DNA from: Micromonospora vinacea
Lineage (GTDB): Bacteria; Actinomycetota; Actinomycetes; Mycobacteriales; Micromonosporaceae
Assembly: GCF_015751785.1 (NCBI RefSeq)
Contig: NZ_JADOTY010000001.1
Location: forward strand, 4,898,001 to 4,962,000
DNA: 64,000 bases
Direction: 5' to 3'
Under the pieces are notes generated by a model. The model did no database searches. It had not been told where the DNA came from and was given only the letters and a program-made list of their open reading frames with translations. A program made the position numbers and the translations under genes. This document shows positions 26,946 to 37,296 of the stretch, one piece after another (the first letter of the stretch is position 1; every line of letters begins with the position of its first letter).

Positions 26946-27446
26946 CTATTCGGCGGCCAGGATCTGCTCGCGCAGGATCTCCGCGTGCCCGCAGTGCTGG
27001 GCGAACTCGCGCAGCACGTGCAGGTAGACCCAGCGCAGCGGCAGCGGCCCGCGCCGGTTACCGCGGAGCAGGTCGTCGAGGCCCAGGCTGGACGTGGCGC
27101 GGCGGGAGGCTTCGCAGGCTTCCCGGTGCGCGCGCTGGACGGTGGCGATCGTGTCGGCGTCGTCGAGGATGAACGACTCGTCCGGCGTGGCGGGAATGCC
27201 GATCTCCGAGCGGGGTCGACAGGTGACGGCCTCGTCGAACCAGACCTTCTCCACGAACGCGGCGTGCTTCACCAGACCCAGCAGCGTGGTCCGGGACGGC
27301 ACCAACGACCGGCGCGCCTGCTCCTCGGTCAGCCCGTCCAGGTAGCCGTTGAGCGCCCTGCGGTGCTCGTCGATGAACGCCTCGAACTGCGCCTGAGCTG
27401 GCTGGCCGACGACATCATCGGCGAAGGTCGGGGGAAAGGAGGTCAT
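26946..27446 (-). CDS. DinB/DUF664 family protein
   Basis: This 166-residue four-helix protein of the DinB/YfiT superfamily has LLGLVKHAAFVEKVWF and the C-terminal metal-binding HCGHAEILREQI. These proteins bind a divalent metal with three His; many actinomycete members use mycothiol, but the reaction is unknown. A second DUF664-type gene occurs at 42584. Tail-to-tail with the phosphatase gene. Confidence 0.88.
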   Translation of the reverse strand: MTSFPPTFADDVVGQPAQAQFEAFIDEHRRALNGYLDGLTEEQARRSLVPSRTTLLGLVKHAAFVEKVWFDEAVTCRPRSEIGIPATPDESFILDDADTIATVQRAHREACEASRRATSSLGLDDLLRGNRRGPLPLRWVYLHVLREFAQHCGHAEILREQILAAE

Positions 27447-27491
27447 TCCCGAAGCATTCCAAGGTCATCGTCGACGCGCAAACACCATTGC

Positions 27492-27932
27492 TCAGCCGAA
27501 GGAGATCAGAGCGCCGCGCTCGTCGAAGCGGGCCGTGCCCGCCCACGCGATCTCCCAGCGGTTACCCTCCGGGTCGGCGATGTAGCCGGAGCGCCCGCCC
27601 CAGGACCGGTCGGTCGGCTCCGCCACCACCGTCGCGCCCGCCGCGACGGCCGCTTCGAACGCCGTGTCGACCTCGTCGCGGCTGTCGACGTTGCAGGCCA
27701 GGGTGACCCCGGACCAGCCACCGGCCGGCGCGGGTACGCCCGGCGCCGCCTCGGCGGCCAGCTCCGGCAGCGGGTAGAGCGCCAAAAGCACACCACCGAG
27801 CAGGAAGGCCGACCAGCCGTCGTCACTGGCCGGCAGCTCCGGCCACCCCAACGACCGGTAGAACGAGCGCAGCGCGGCGACGTCGCGTGCTCCCACTGTG
27901 ACGACTGACAGTCGGGAGGGGACAGTGCTCAT
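27492..27932 (-). CDS. VOC (glyoxalase-like) family protein
   Basis: This 146-residue protein has two beta-alpha-beta-beta-beta halves: VVTVGARDVAALRSFYRSLGW and the C-terminal GGRSGYIADPEGNRWEIAW with its metal-binding Glu. This family includes glyoxalases, dioxygenases and antibiotic-binding proteins; which applies here is not visible. ATG 27932. It lies in a run of minus-strand small enzyme genes. Confidence 0.88.
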   Translation of the reverse strand: MSTVPSRLSVVTVGARDVAALRSFYRSLGWPELPASDDGWSAFLLGGVLLALYPLPELAAEAAPGVPAPAGGWSGVTLACNVDSRDEVDTAFEAAVAAGATVVAEPTDRSWGGRSGYIADPEGNRWEIAWAGTARFDERGALISFG

Positions 27933-27978
27933 GGGCCGATCCTGCCCGAGACGTACGACAGGTGCCAGGCGTCGCCGT

Positions 27979-28782
27979 TCAGTCTGCGCGGCCGGAGAAA
28001 TGGTCGGCGAGCACCGGTGCCAACACCTCATCAGAAACGCCGTGCCACTCGCCGGGCAGCGTCCGGTGCCGCCCAGCTGGTAACGCTTCGGCCGCCCCCT
28101 GTGCCCAGCCGTGCAGCCGTGCGTCGCTCTGCGCGCTGTCGAGCACCAACGTCGGGATCGTGAGTGTGGTCAGTGCCTCGGCAGGTAGGGCCGTGAGCAG
28201 GGTGAGGTCGTACACCAGAGTGTGCGCCAGGGCCTCCATGGCCGGCCAGCCCGGCCCGTCGCGCATCCCGTCGATCAACTCCGCGGGCACGCCGATGCTG
28301 CGCTGGAAATGCAGCATCGCATCGCCCGGACGGCCGGCGGCGACCAGCTCGGTGATGTCCGCGGCCAGGCCCGGATCGTCCGTCGACTGCTCGCCCTGCG
28401 CTAACGGCGGCTCCAGCAGGGCCAGCCGGGTGACCGACAGGCCGCCGGTCGCGGCGAGCAGCGCCAGAACCGCCCCCGAGGAGAAACCGTAGAGGGCTGC
28501 CGAACCGCCGGACGCGTCCTCGATCAGGGCCCGTAGATCCTCCACCTCCCGCTGCGGCGCGTACGGCGACGTGTCGGAGCTCTGCCCCCGGCCCCGCCGG
28601 TCGTAGGTCAGCACGGTGAACTCCTCGGCCAGGTGGGCCGCGAGCGACCTCATCGGGCCCATCTCGCGGAACCCGCCAGCCGCATCCACCAGGATCACGG
28701 CAGGACCGGCGCCGCTGCGTTCGTAGGCGATGATGGTGCCGTCCGCCGAGCGGACCGTGCCGGTCGTCGCCGCCTCGGCCAT
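27979..28782 (-). CDS. Alpha/beta hydrolase
   Basis: The protein is 267 residues with a classic alpha/beta-hydrolase fold: a GAGPAVILVDAAG oxyanion strand, YDRRGRGQS, the nucleophile elbow YGFSSGAV (Ser in GxSxG), and a late His in EWHGVSDEVLAP. LVLDSAQSD probably supplies the acid. Substrate unknown; similar proteins act on esters, lactones or epoxides. Encoded between the VOC protein and a nitrilase-family protein on the same strand. Confidence 0.9.
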   Translation of the reverse strand: MAEAATTGTVRSADGTIIAYERSGAGPAVILVDAAGGFREMGPMRSLAAHLAEEFTVLTYDRRGRGQSSDTSPYAPQREVEDLRALIEDASGGSAALYGFSSGAVLALLAATGGLSVTRLALLEPPLAQGEQSTDDPGLAADITELVAAGRPGDAMLHFQRSIGVPAELIDGMRDGPGWPAMEALAHTLVYDLTLLTALPAEALTTLTIPTLVLDSAQSDARLHGWAQGAAEALPAGRHRTLPGEWHGVSDEVLAPVLADHFSGRAD

Positions 28783-28847
28783 GCGCTCCTCCTCGTGTCG
28801 ATGACACTGCCCCACGCTAGGGGATGGGTCCGACGTCGACTGCCCAG

Positions 28848-29630
28848 TCAGCCGACGCTGACGCTGAGCGATTCGCCCGGGTCGGTGCCCGCGCGGGCGT
28901 ACACCTCGCCGTCCGGCGTCCAGACACCCGACCGCCCTGCCGCCTCGGTGTAGCCGCCGCCGGTCGACCCGGCGAAACTCGCCATCGCCACCCAGATCCG
29001 GTGCGTGGTGGCGACCCGGTGCGCCCGCTGGCCCACCACGGCGGCGTCGCGCGCCAACTCCAGGACGCCCGCCGCGTACACGTCGATCCCGAGCGCGGCC
29101 GTCCGGTCCGCGTGCGCGGCCACGCCGGTGTCCTTGCAGATCGCCAGCCCCACCCGCCAACCGTCCACATCGAGCACGACCGGCGCGTCGCCGGGCCGGA
29201 AGCGACGGGCCTCCGCGTCCCCCAACCACATCTTCCGGTACGCCACCGTCGCACCGCCGCCGGTCACCGCCAGCATCGCGATGTGGTCGCCCGCGATCGG
29301 CGCACCGGCCAGGGCCAACGCGCCCGTCTCGGCGCACGCCTCGACCAGCGGCGCCAACCGCGGGTCGTCAACCGACACGACCGGCGCTTCCAACTCGTAC
29401 CCGGTCAGCGACAGCTCCGGAAAGACCACCAACCGGGCGCGCGCCGCGCGGACCGCGGCGGCGTGCGCCCGCGCGTTCGCCGCGACATCCAGGGGTACGC
29501 ACGGCGGCTGCACCACCGCCAGCCGCAGCGGGGTGCGGCTTTCCGCACCCCCACCGGTGTGGTCGACCCGCGCGGCCGGGCGGTCGGCCTCATGGTCGAC
29601 TCTCAGGATGACTTCGTAACGTGGGCGCAT
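28848..29630 (-). CDS. Carbon-nitrogen hydrolase (nitrilase superfamily)
   Basis: This protein of about 260 residues has the full catalytic triad of the family: Glu in VFPELSLTGYE, Lys in YRKMWLGD and Cys in LAICKDTGV. These enzymes hydrolyse amides or nitriles through a Cys thioester. The start is uncertain. ATG 29630 lies exactly opposite the ATG of the divergent DedA gene (both use the same CATG), and the first ~30 residues look poorly conserved, so the true start may be a later non-ATG codon before LRLAVVQPP. Confidence 0.85.
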   Translation of the reverse strand: MRPRYEVILRVDHEADRPAARVDHTGGGAESRTPLRLAVVQPPCVPLDVAANARAHAAAVRAARARLVVFPELSLTGYELEAPVVSVDDPRLAPLVEACAETGALALAGAPIAGDHIAMLAVTGGGATVAYRKMWLGDAEARRFRPGDAPVVLDVDGWRVGLAICKDTGVAAHADRTAALGIDVYAAGVLELARDAAVVGQRAHRVATTHRIWVAMASFAGSTGGGYTEAAGRSGVWTPDGEVYARAGTDPGESLSVSVG

Positions 29631-30411
29631 GATTCGAACGTCCCACGCCGTGTTCGCCACCGGAACCCCCGCCGCCGCAGCGGAACCACCGCAGGACGGG
29701 ATCGTCGGCTACGTCACTGACCTGGTGGAACGACTCGGCGGGCCGGGCGCCGGCCTGGCGGTGGCGTTGGAGAACCTCTTCCCGCCGATCCCCAGCGAGG
29801 TGATCCTGCCGCTGGCCGGCTTCGTCGCCGCCCAGGGTCGGATGAGTCTGGTCGGTGCGATCTTCTGGACCACGCTGGGTTCGGTGCTGGGCGCGCTCGC
29901 GCTGTACCTGATCGGCGCGGCGCTGGGGCGCGACCGGATGCGCGCCATCGTCTCCCGACTCCCACTGGTGAAGCTCAGCGACGTGGACCGGACCGAGGCG
30001 TGGTTCCTGCGGCACGGCGTGAAGGCCGTCTTCTTCGGCCGGATGATCCCGATCTTCCGGAGCCTGATCTCCATCCCGGCCGGCGTGGAGCGGATGCCGG
30101 TGACCACGTTCCTGCTCTACACCACGCTGGGCAGCCTGATCTGGAACACCACCTTCGTGCTCGCCGGCTACCTGCTGGGCGACAACTGGCACCTCGTCGA
30201 GGGGTACGTCGGCACGCTGCAGAAAGTGGTGATCGTGGTCTGCGTGGCGGCAGCCGCCTGGTTCGTCGGGTCCCGCGTGTTGAAGGCCCGTCGCGCCGCG
30301 CGGAACCCCGAGCCGACCGAACCCGAGCAGAGCGCACTGAACGCGATGCCCGATCCGGGCGGTCGCGGCACCCTCTACCGAAGCGGATCGTGGGCCTCCG
30401 ACGAGCGCTAG
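29629..30411 (+). CDS. DedA family membrane protein
   Basis: This 260-residue protein carries DedA/SNARE-associated hallmarks: VALENLFPPIPSEVILPLAGF with the re-entrant Pro-rich loop, GALALYLIGAALGRDR, FFGRMIPIFRSLISIPAG, and several long hydrophobic helices. DedA proteins are linked to lipid-carrier or phospholipid flipping and envelope homeostasis. The C-terminal 45 residues are a charged cytoplasmic tail. ATG 29629 overlaps the divergent nitrilase-gene start, so one of the two starts is probably mis-set. Confidence 0.9.
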   Translation: MIRTSHAVFATGTPAAAAEPPQDGIVGYVTDLVERLGGPGAGLAVALENLFPPIPSEVILPLAGFVAAQGRMSLVGAIFWTTLGSVLGALALYLIGAALGRDRMRAIVSRLPLVKLSDVDRTEAWFLRHGVKAVFFGRMIPIFRSLISIPAGVERMPVTTFLLYTTLGSLIWNTTFVLAGYLLGDNWHLVEGYVGTLQKVVIVVCVAAAAWFVGSRVLKARRAARNPEPTEPEQSALNAMPDPGGRGTLYRSGSWASDER

Positions 30412-30531
30412 TCGACCCCTCTCTGGTTTCCTTTGCTCTGCTTCACCCCAGGCGTCACCCGAGGTCGCCTGCGGGCGTGTCACCTGACGCGGGGCAAGGG
30501 GGAGCAGGCGCGGTGCGGAAAGGTGGGCGAG

Positions 30532-31692
30532 GTGGTGGGGGAACGGCGAACCGGCGGGTTGTGGGGCAGGCTCCGGCTACCGGTCGGCGTCGCCATCGGA
30601 ATCGCGACGGCCGCCGTCGAGCTCGCCTTCCTCGCCGTCGCGGCCGCCGCGTTCAGCGTGCGCGTGTTCGCGCCCGCGGCCAGCCGTCGGGTCGCTGCCC
30701 TGACCGGCAGGTACGGCGGGCGCCTGGTGCGGATGGAACATCGCCGCCTCACCAGGCTGCTCGCCGCAGCGGATCTGCCCGCGCCGAACGCTGTGACGAC
30801 CCGCCGGCAGGTCGGCTACCTGGCCGCCCGACTGCTACCCGGCACACTCGGCCTGCTGGCGTACGCCGTGCTCGGCGTCGGCGTGGTGCTGGCCGGGATC
30901 GTGCTGAGCGCGGCGGTGCGCGGAGAGCTGACAGTGCTCGACACCCTGTCCCAGATCGCCGTGGGGGCGGTGCTGCTACTGCTCAACGTCCAGGCCGTAG
31001 CCAGCATCGCCGCGCTGGACATCCGGCTGGCTCGACGCCTGCTCGGCCCGGGAAGCCGGGCGGAGCTGACCCGGCGGGTCCACGAGCTGACCACCAGCCG
31101 AGCTGGGGTCATCGCCGCGGTCGACGCCGAACGGCAGCGCATCGAACGCGACCTGCACGACGGCCTCCAACAGCGGCTGGTCGCCCTCGGCATGCTGCTC
31201 GGCCGGGCCCGGCGCGCGCGCGACGCCGACCGCACGCACGCGCTGCTCACCCAGGCACACGAGGACGTGCAGCGGGCCATCGAGGAGTTGCGCGAGGTCG
31301 CGTGGCGGGTCTACCCGTCGGCACTGGACGGCAATGATCTGGGCGAGGTGCTGGCCATCGTCGCCCGCGGTGCCGCGGTGCCGGTGCGGATCCGCTGCGA
31401 CCTGCCGGTCCGCCCCGACCGGCAGGTCGAGACGGTGCTGTACTTCGTGGCCTGCGAGGCGCTCACCAACGCCGCGAAACACGCCGCCGCTACCCTGGTC
31501 ACGGTCGATATCGGGGTACAGGATGGGTGGATCCGGATGCGCGTGCACGACGACGGCGTCGGCGGGGCGGAACCGACCGGGCGCGGGTTGTCCGGGCTGG
31601 CACGGCGGGTCGCCGCACTGGACGGCCGGCTGCTGGTGACCAGCCCGACCGGCGGTCCGACGACAGTGCTGGCCGAGTTGCCGTGCGACTAG
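30532..31692 (+). CDS. NarL-type sensor histidine kinase
   Basis: This protein of about 386 residues has several hydrophobic helices in the first 165 residues, then a HisKA_3 dimerisation domain with ERQRIERDLHDGLQQ (phospho-His209) and an HATPase domain (CEALTNAAKHA, HDDGVGG, GLSGLARRVAALDG). No recognisable sensor domain is present. The start is uncertain among GTG codons at 30523, 30532 and 30535; 30532 follows GGAAAGGTGGGCGAG. The stop overlaps the start of the response regulator gene, so the two form a two-component operon. Confidence 0.9.
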   Translation: MVGERRTGGLWGRLRLPVGVAIGIATAAVELAFLAVAAAAFSVRVFAPAASRRVAALTGRYGGRLVRMEHRRLTRLLAAADLPAPNAVTTRRQVGYLAARLLPGTLGLLAYAVLGVGVVLAGIVLSAAVRGELTVLDTLSQIAVGAVLLLLNVQAVASIAALDIRLARRLLGPGSRAELTRRVHELTTSRAGVIAAVDAERQRIERDLHDGLQQRLVALGMLLGRARRARDADRTHALLTQAHEDVQRAIEELREVAWRVYPSALDGNDLGEVLAIVARGAAVPVRIRCDLPVRPDRQVETVLYFVACEALTNAAKHAAATLVTVDIGVQDGWIRMRVHDDGVGGAEPTGRGLSGLARRVAALDGRLLVTSPTGGPTTVLAELPCD

Positions 31693-32327
31693 TCCTCGCC
31701 GAAGACTCGACGCTGCTCCGGGAGGGCCTGACGCGGTTGCTCGCCGACGAGGACCACGAGGTGCTCGCGGCGGTCGGGACCGCTGACCAGCTCGTCGAGG
31801 CGGTCGGCCGATCCCGTCCCGACGTGGTCGTCACCGATGTCCGGATGCCACCCACCCACACCGATGATGGGCTGCGGGCCGCCCTGGAGATCCGTCGTCG
31901 GTGGCCCGACACCGGCGTCCTCGTACTCTCCCAGTACGTGGAGCGGCGGTACGCGGGGCGGCTGCTCGCAGACCGCCCCGAGGGGGTCGGCTACCTGCTC
32001 AAGGACCGGGTCGCCCAGGTGGACGACTTCCTCGACGCCCTCGACCGGGTCGCCGCCGGAGGCACCGCCCTCGATCCGGAGGTGGTCCGTCAGGTGGTGG
32101 CCGGCTCGGAACGGCAAGACCCGTTCGGTCGGCTCACACCCCGGGAACGGGACGTACTGCACGAGATGGCCCAGGGGCACACGAATCTCGCCATCGCCCA
32201 GCGGCTGCACGTGTCGCAGAGCGCGGTCGAGAAGCATGTCAACGCCATCTTCGACAAACTCGACCTCGCTCATACCACCGGCTACAGCCGGCGAATCCTC
32301 GCGGTGCTGCGCTATTTGGGCACCTGA
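31683..32327 (+). CDS. NarL/LuxR-family response regulator
   Basis: This 214-residue protein has a receiver domain with the phospho-acceptor Asp52 in VVVTDVRMP and the LKDRV Lys near 103, then a LuxR-type HTH (LTPRERDVLHEMAQGHTNLAIAQRL). GTG 31683 lies 10 bp before the end of the kinase gene, so translation is coupled. It is the cognate partner of that kinase; regulated genes are unknown. Confidence 0.93.
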   Translation: MRLVLAEDSTLLREGLTRLLADEDHEVLAAVGTADQLVEAVGRSRPDVVVTDVRMPPTHTDDGLRAALEIRRRWPDTGVLVLSQYVERRYAGRLLADRPEGVGYLLKDRVAQVDDFLDALDRVAAGGTALDPEVVRQVVAGSERQDPFGRLTPRERDVLHEMAQGHTNLAIAQRLHVSQSAVEKHVNAIFDKLDLAHTTGYSRRILAVLRYLGT

Positions 32328-32373
32328 CCGGCCCAGAATCGAAGGCCGGGCACGCGCGGGCGGTGCCGGCAAT

Positions 32374-32448
32374 GATCGACTCGGGTTCCTTGATGTCGGG
32401 GTGTCCTGGCGTCCGGGATGCCCCGACTTCCGTGAACCCGAGTGGATC
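32374..32448. repeat. 75-bp palindromic element, copy 1
   Basis: An imperfect inverted repeat: GATCGACTCGGGTT at the left pairs with AACCCGAGTGGATC at the right, and GTCGGGG with CCCCGAC inside. It starts 47 bp after the response regulator stop. A diverged copy of the same length and layout lies at 41571-41645, so this is a dispersed REP-like element rather than a simple terminator. Confidence 0.7.
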
Positions 32449-32550
32449 ACCCCGGTGAGGGGTGGATTGGCGCCGTAGGTCGCGTGTCCGTGTGGGCGGT
32501 TTGGGTCGCTGATGGGTGGTGTGGGTTGTGACCGGGTGCACCGGTGGGCT

Positions 32551-32870
32551 GGAATCGTGGGCGGGCGGGGGTCGTTACATACCCTGACGATCGCAGCACC
32601 ACCCGGCCCGCGCCCCGCCCCAAGGGGCTGGTCGCGCAGGTTGGAATGGCAGCCTCCGCCCGGTCGTTACAGTCCCCACGAACGACCGTGGCACCGCCAC
32701 GATGAGCGTGCCGGCAGGTGGGCCACCCCGGAATGACCCCGGCCCCCGGGTCGTTACAGTCCCCACGAACGGCCGCAGGCACCGCCACCACGAGGGTGCC
32801 GATGGATGGGCCAAACCCCGGAATGACCTGGGCCCGCCGGTCGTTACACAGGGTCCCGGCGCCACGAGCC
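32551..32870. repeat. Four tandem ~90-bp repeats, each with GGAAT-N18-GTT
   Basis: GGAAT occurs at 32551, 32643, 32730 and 32820, and GTCGTTACA begins exactly 20 bp after each one (32571, 32663, 32750, 32840). Periods are 92, 87 and 90 bp. Copies 2-4 also share TCCCCACGAACG-type and GGCACCGCCAC-type segments. Each unit matches the SigR-type promoter pattern GGAAT-N18-GTT, pointing toward the secreted-protein gene at 33027. The remaining gap from 32328 to 33026 holds no supportable gene. Confidence 0.75.
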
Positions 32871-33026
32871 CCCCGCTCGCCAGGTCGCCGACCTGACGCC
32901 CGACAGGGCGTCACCCCCCCCAGACTTTTCCCCTTTGTTTGTTGCAGCGCCGGACGAGGTGCTCACACCCCGCTACCTTCCCCCTTTGGTGGTGCGGGTG
33001 TTCCTACCCCCGAAGGAGCTACCCCC

Positions 33027-33584
33027 ATGAACACGATCTTCCGTAAGAGCATGTTGTCTGTTGCTGGTCTCGCGTTCGCCGGTGGTGTGTTCGCCGGTCC
33101 GATCGCCGCCCACGCCGCCACCCCGGTGGATGCCAAGCCCGTCGCCGTGGCTGTGCAGGCGCCGAAGCCGCAGGGCGAGCAGTCCCACATCAGCCTCAAC
33201 GATGAGCAGACCGCCAACGTCAAGGCGATCATCGCCGCGACGAAGAAGGCCGGTCTGCCGGAGCGGGCCGCGGTGATCTCGATCGCGACGAGCCTGCAGG
33301 AGTCGAAGCTGGAGAACCTCGGCCACCTCGGCGACCGCAACGACCACGACTCGCTGGGCCTGTTCCAGCAGCGCCCGAGCTCGGGTTGGGGCACCCCGGA
33401 GCAGATCACCGACCCGGAGTACTCGACGACCGCGTTCCTGAAGGGTCTGAAGCAGGTCGACGGGTGGCAGGACATGGCCCTGACCGACGCCGCGCAGACC
33501 GTCCAGGTGTCGGCCTACCCGGACGCGTACGCCCAGTGGGAGCAGCAGGCCGCTGACCTGGTCGGCCAGTACTGGAACAGCTGA
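33027..33584 (+). CDS. Secreted lysozyme/transglycosylase-like protein
   Basis: This 185-residue protein has a signal peptide (about 1-34; basic start, hydrophobic core, cleavage near AHA-ATP). The mature part is a compact domain like the soluble lytic-transglycosylase/lysozyme relatives of actinomycetes: VISIATSLQESKLENLG supplies a Glu in a catalytic-like position, followed by DSLGLFQQRPSSGWG and the C-terminal helices. Family members often occur fused to peptidases or LysM domains; here the domain stands alone. GAAGGAGCT precedes ATG 33027. The upstream leader of about 150 bp has a run of eight C and a partial CACACCCCGC/GCGGGTGT inverted repeat. Cell-wall role inferred. Confidence 0.85.
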   Translation: MNTIFRKSMLSVAGLAFAGGVFAGPIAAHAATPVDAKPVAVAVQAPKPQGEQSHISLNDEQTANVKAIIAATKKAGLPERAAVISIATSLQESKLENLGHLGDRNDHDSLGLFQQRPSSGWGTPEQITDPEYSTTAFLKGLKQVDGWQDMALTDAAQTVQVSAYPDAYAQWEQQAADLVGQYWNS

Positions 33585-33654
33585 CCCACACCACAGCACT
33601 ACCGCGCGACCGAACCAAGGCACCACCGCACACAGCAGAACAGCACGACACCGA

Positions 33655-33694
33655 CCGCTGGCCGGCACCCGCAACCCGGGGTGCCGGCCAGCGG
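33655..33694 (+). terminator. 16-bp perfect hairpin after the secreted lysozyme-like gene
   Basis: CCGCTGGCCGGCACCC pairs with GGGTGCCGGCCAGCGG around an 8-nt loop, 70 bp after the stop, followed by CGTTTCC. A strong terminator candidate. Confidence 0.8.
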
Positions 33695-33828
33695 CGTTTC
33701 CTCGTCTCCATGCAGCAGCCACATGGCGCGGGCCGCCGACGGCGGATGTCGTAGCCGCCCGGTGCCCGCTGCCCGCTGCCCGGCGCGTGGTGGAAGCAGA
33801 TGGCGCGGTTCGGTGGGTGGCTGGGTGC

Positions 33829-33877
33829 AGATCTTGGACAGTTTCCGTTCTGCGCGAACGGAAACTGTCCAAGATCT
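33829..33877. repeat. 22-bp perfect inverted repeat with 5-nt loop
   Basis: The arms 33829-33850 and 33856-33877 are exact reverse complements. They begin and end with AGATCT and contain GGACAGTTTCC; the loop is TGCGC. No gene ends nearby, so it is not obviously a terminator. It is AT-richer than its surroundings. Confidence 0.85.
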
Positions 33878-34008
33878 CGCGCGGACATGGCCGAAGCGTG
33901 CCGCGATGGTGGGTGGTGTGGTCGGCAGTCAACCCACGGGGCAGCGACGGGACCCGGCGGAACGGCCCCGCGGTGCGGCAAGGCGTTGCGGTGGGTCGTT
34001 GCCATGGA

Positions 34009-34094
<86 letters not shown>

Positions 34095-34196
34095 ACGGTC
34101 TGGTCGGCTGGGTGGCGTGGCGGGGTGCGGGAACAACGCCGGGGTAAGGCTGGTTGTGGACAGTGTCGGTGTGACTCAGTGTCCCCGGGCCTCACC

Positions 34197-34312
34197 TAAT
34201 ATTGCCTTCGCGGAATACCGTTCGGCTGGAGCCGCGTCGTGCCACTCGCCGAGAGGCGACCTGCACACCGACACCAGCGCCGCCCCCGGCCCACCGGCCG
34301 GGGGCGGCGCTG
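34197..34312 (+). ncRNA. Candidate small RNA ending in a 17-bp terminator hairpin
   Basis: A TAATAT -10-like hexamer (34197-34202), rare in this GC-rich DNA, is followed about 75 bp later by a perfect 17-bp stem (34275-34291 with 34296-34312, CACC loop). The stem ends in TGTCTGT. Between them no ORF has a ribosome site. A transcript of about 105 nt is inferred. Alternatively it is the leader of the phosphatase gene 42 bp downstream, with the hairpin as an attenuator. Confidence 0.35.
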
Positions 34313-34353
34313 TCTGTACCTGTCCGTGGGCGGAACAGCGGCACAATGTGCGG

Positions 34354-34773
34354 GTGACTGACGCACAGCAGTGGTCCGAGCAGCCGGGCGTACTCGTACT
34401 CCCCAGTGGGGCGACGGTGCGCGGACGCCGCGTCGCTGCCGCGACCTCGCCCGCCGACTTCGCCGTGCTGCTGGCCCCTGGTCCGGACCCGGCCTGGCCG
34501 CACCGGCGGATCCGGTGGCCCGACTTCTGGGTGCCGCTCGACCGCGCCGACGCCCTCGACGCCCTGCGGGAGGCGCTGCGGCGCGCGCACGACGGGGATC
34601 GCGTCGAGGTGGCCTGTCGGGGTGGGGTGGGTCGCACCGGAACGGCCCTGGCCGCGCTGGCGATCCTCGACGGTCTGCCGGTGGAGCGGGCGGTGCCGTG
34701 GGTTCGGGCCGGCTACCACCCGAAGGCGGTGGAGACCCCCTGGCAGCGGCGCTGGTTGCGCCGCGTCACCTGA
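34354..34773 (+). CDS. Protein-tyrosine-phosphatase-like protein
   Basis: This 139-residue protein has the CX5R phosphatase loop ACRGGVGRTG (Cys88, Arg94), but the residue before Cys is Ala rather than the common His. FWVPLDRADALDALREAL resembles the helix before the loop in dual-specificity phosphatases. The candidate general acid is an Asp in WPDFWVPLD. Start GTG 34354 (GTG 34348 is an alternative). Substrate unknown. A strong hairpin 42 bp upstream separates it from the repeat region. Confidence 0.82.
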   Translation: MTDAQQWSEQPGVLVLPSGATVRGRRVAAATSPADFAVLLAPGPDPAWPHRRIRWPDFWVPLDRADALDALREALRRAHDGDRVEVACRGGVGRTGTALAALAILDGLPVERAVPWVRAGYHPKAVETPWQRRWLRRVT

Positions 34774-34835
34774 CCGCCGCCGGACCACCGCCGCTCGTGT
34801 CGGCCCGCCCGTGGCGACGCACGCTGGCCTCGGTG

Positions 34836-37130
<2,295 letters not shown>

Positions 37131-37210
37131 GCGAACCCTTCACGGAATCGTGGCGGGACTTCGCCCCGCCGAGCACTGGCGGGTTCCATTGTCTCATTCA
37201 TGCCCATGTA

Positions 37211-37265
37211 GAGACTTTTGCCGAGATCCGAGCGCTGGTTCCGGCAGCACGTCCGGGAAAGTCTC
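37211..37265. promoter_or_regulatory. Divergent control region with inverted repeat between uvrA-like and merR-like genes
   Basis: GAGACTTT (37211-37218) and AAAGTCTC (37258-37265) are exact inverted repeats 39 bp apart. TACGGT at 37284-37289 would place a transcription start at GTG 37297, making the regulator mRNA leaderless. These could be operator half-sites for the MerR-like protein. Confidence 0.4.
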
Positions 37266-37296
37266 AAATCACGTCGTAAGCGGTACGGTGGCTCGC

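Noticed and set aside
32551..32870. CRISPR array
   Set aside because: The units are ~90 bp with variable period, no 24-37-bp identical repeats with unique spacers, and no cas genes.
32447..32914. Minus-strand repeat protein (CNDR..VIPG motifs) across the 90-bp repeats
   Set aside because: The repeating peptide follows from DNA repeats whose lengths are mostly multiples of three; no ribosome site or known domain, and one unit (92 bp) breaks the phase.
32880..33026. c-di-AMP (ydaO) riboswitch before the secreted lysozyme-like gene
   Set aside because: Such riboswitches often precede cell-wall hydrolases in actinomycetes, but the leader lacks the recognisable conserved motifs.
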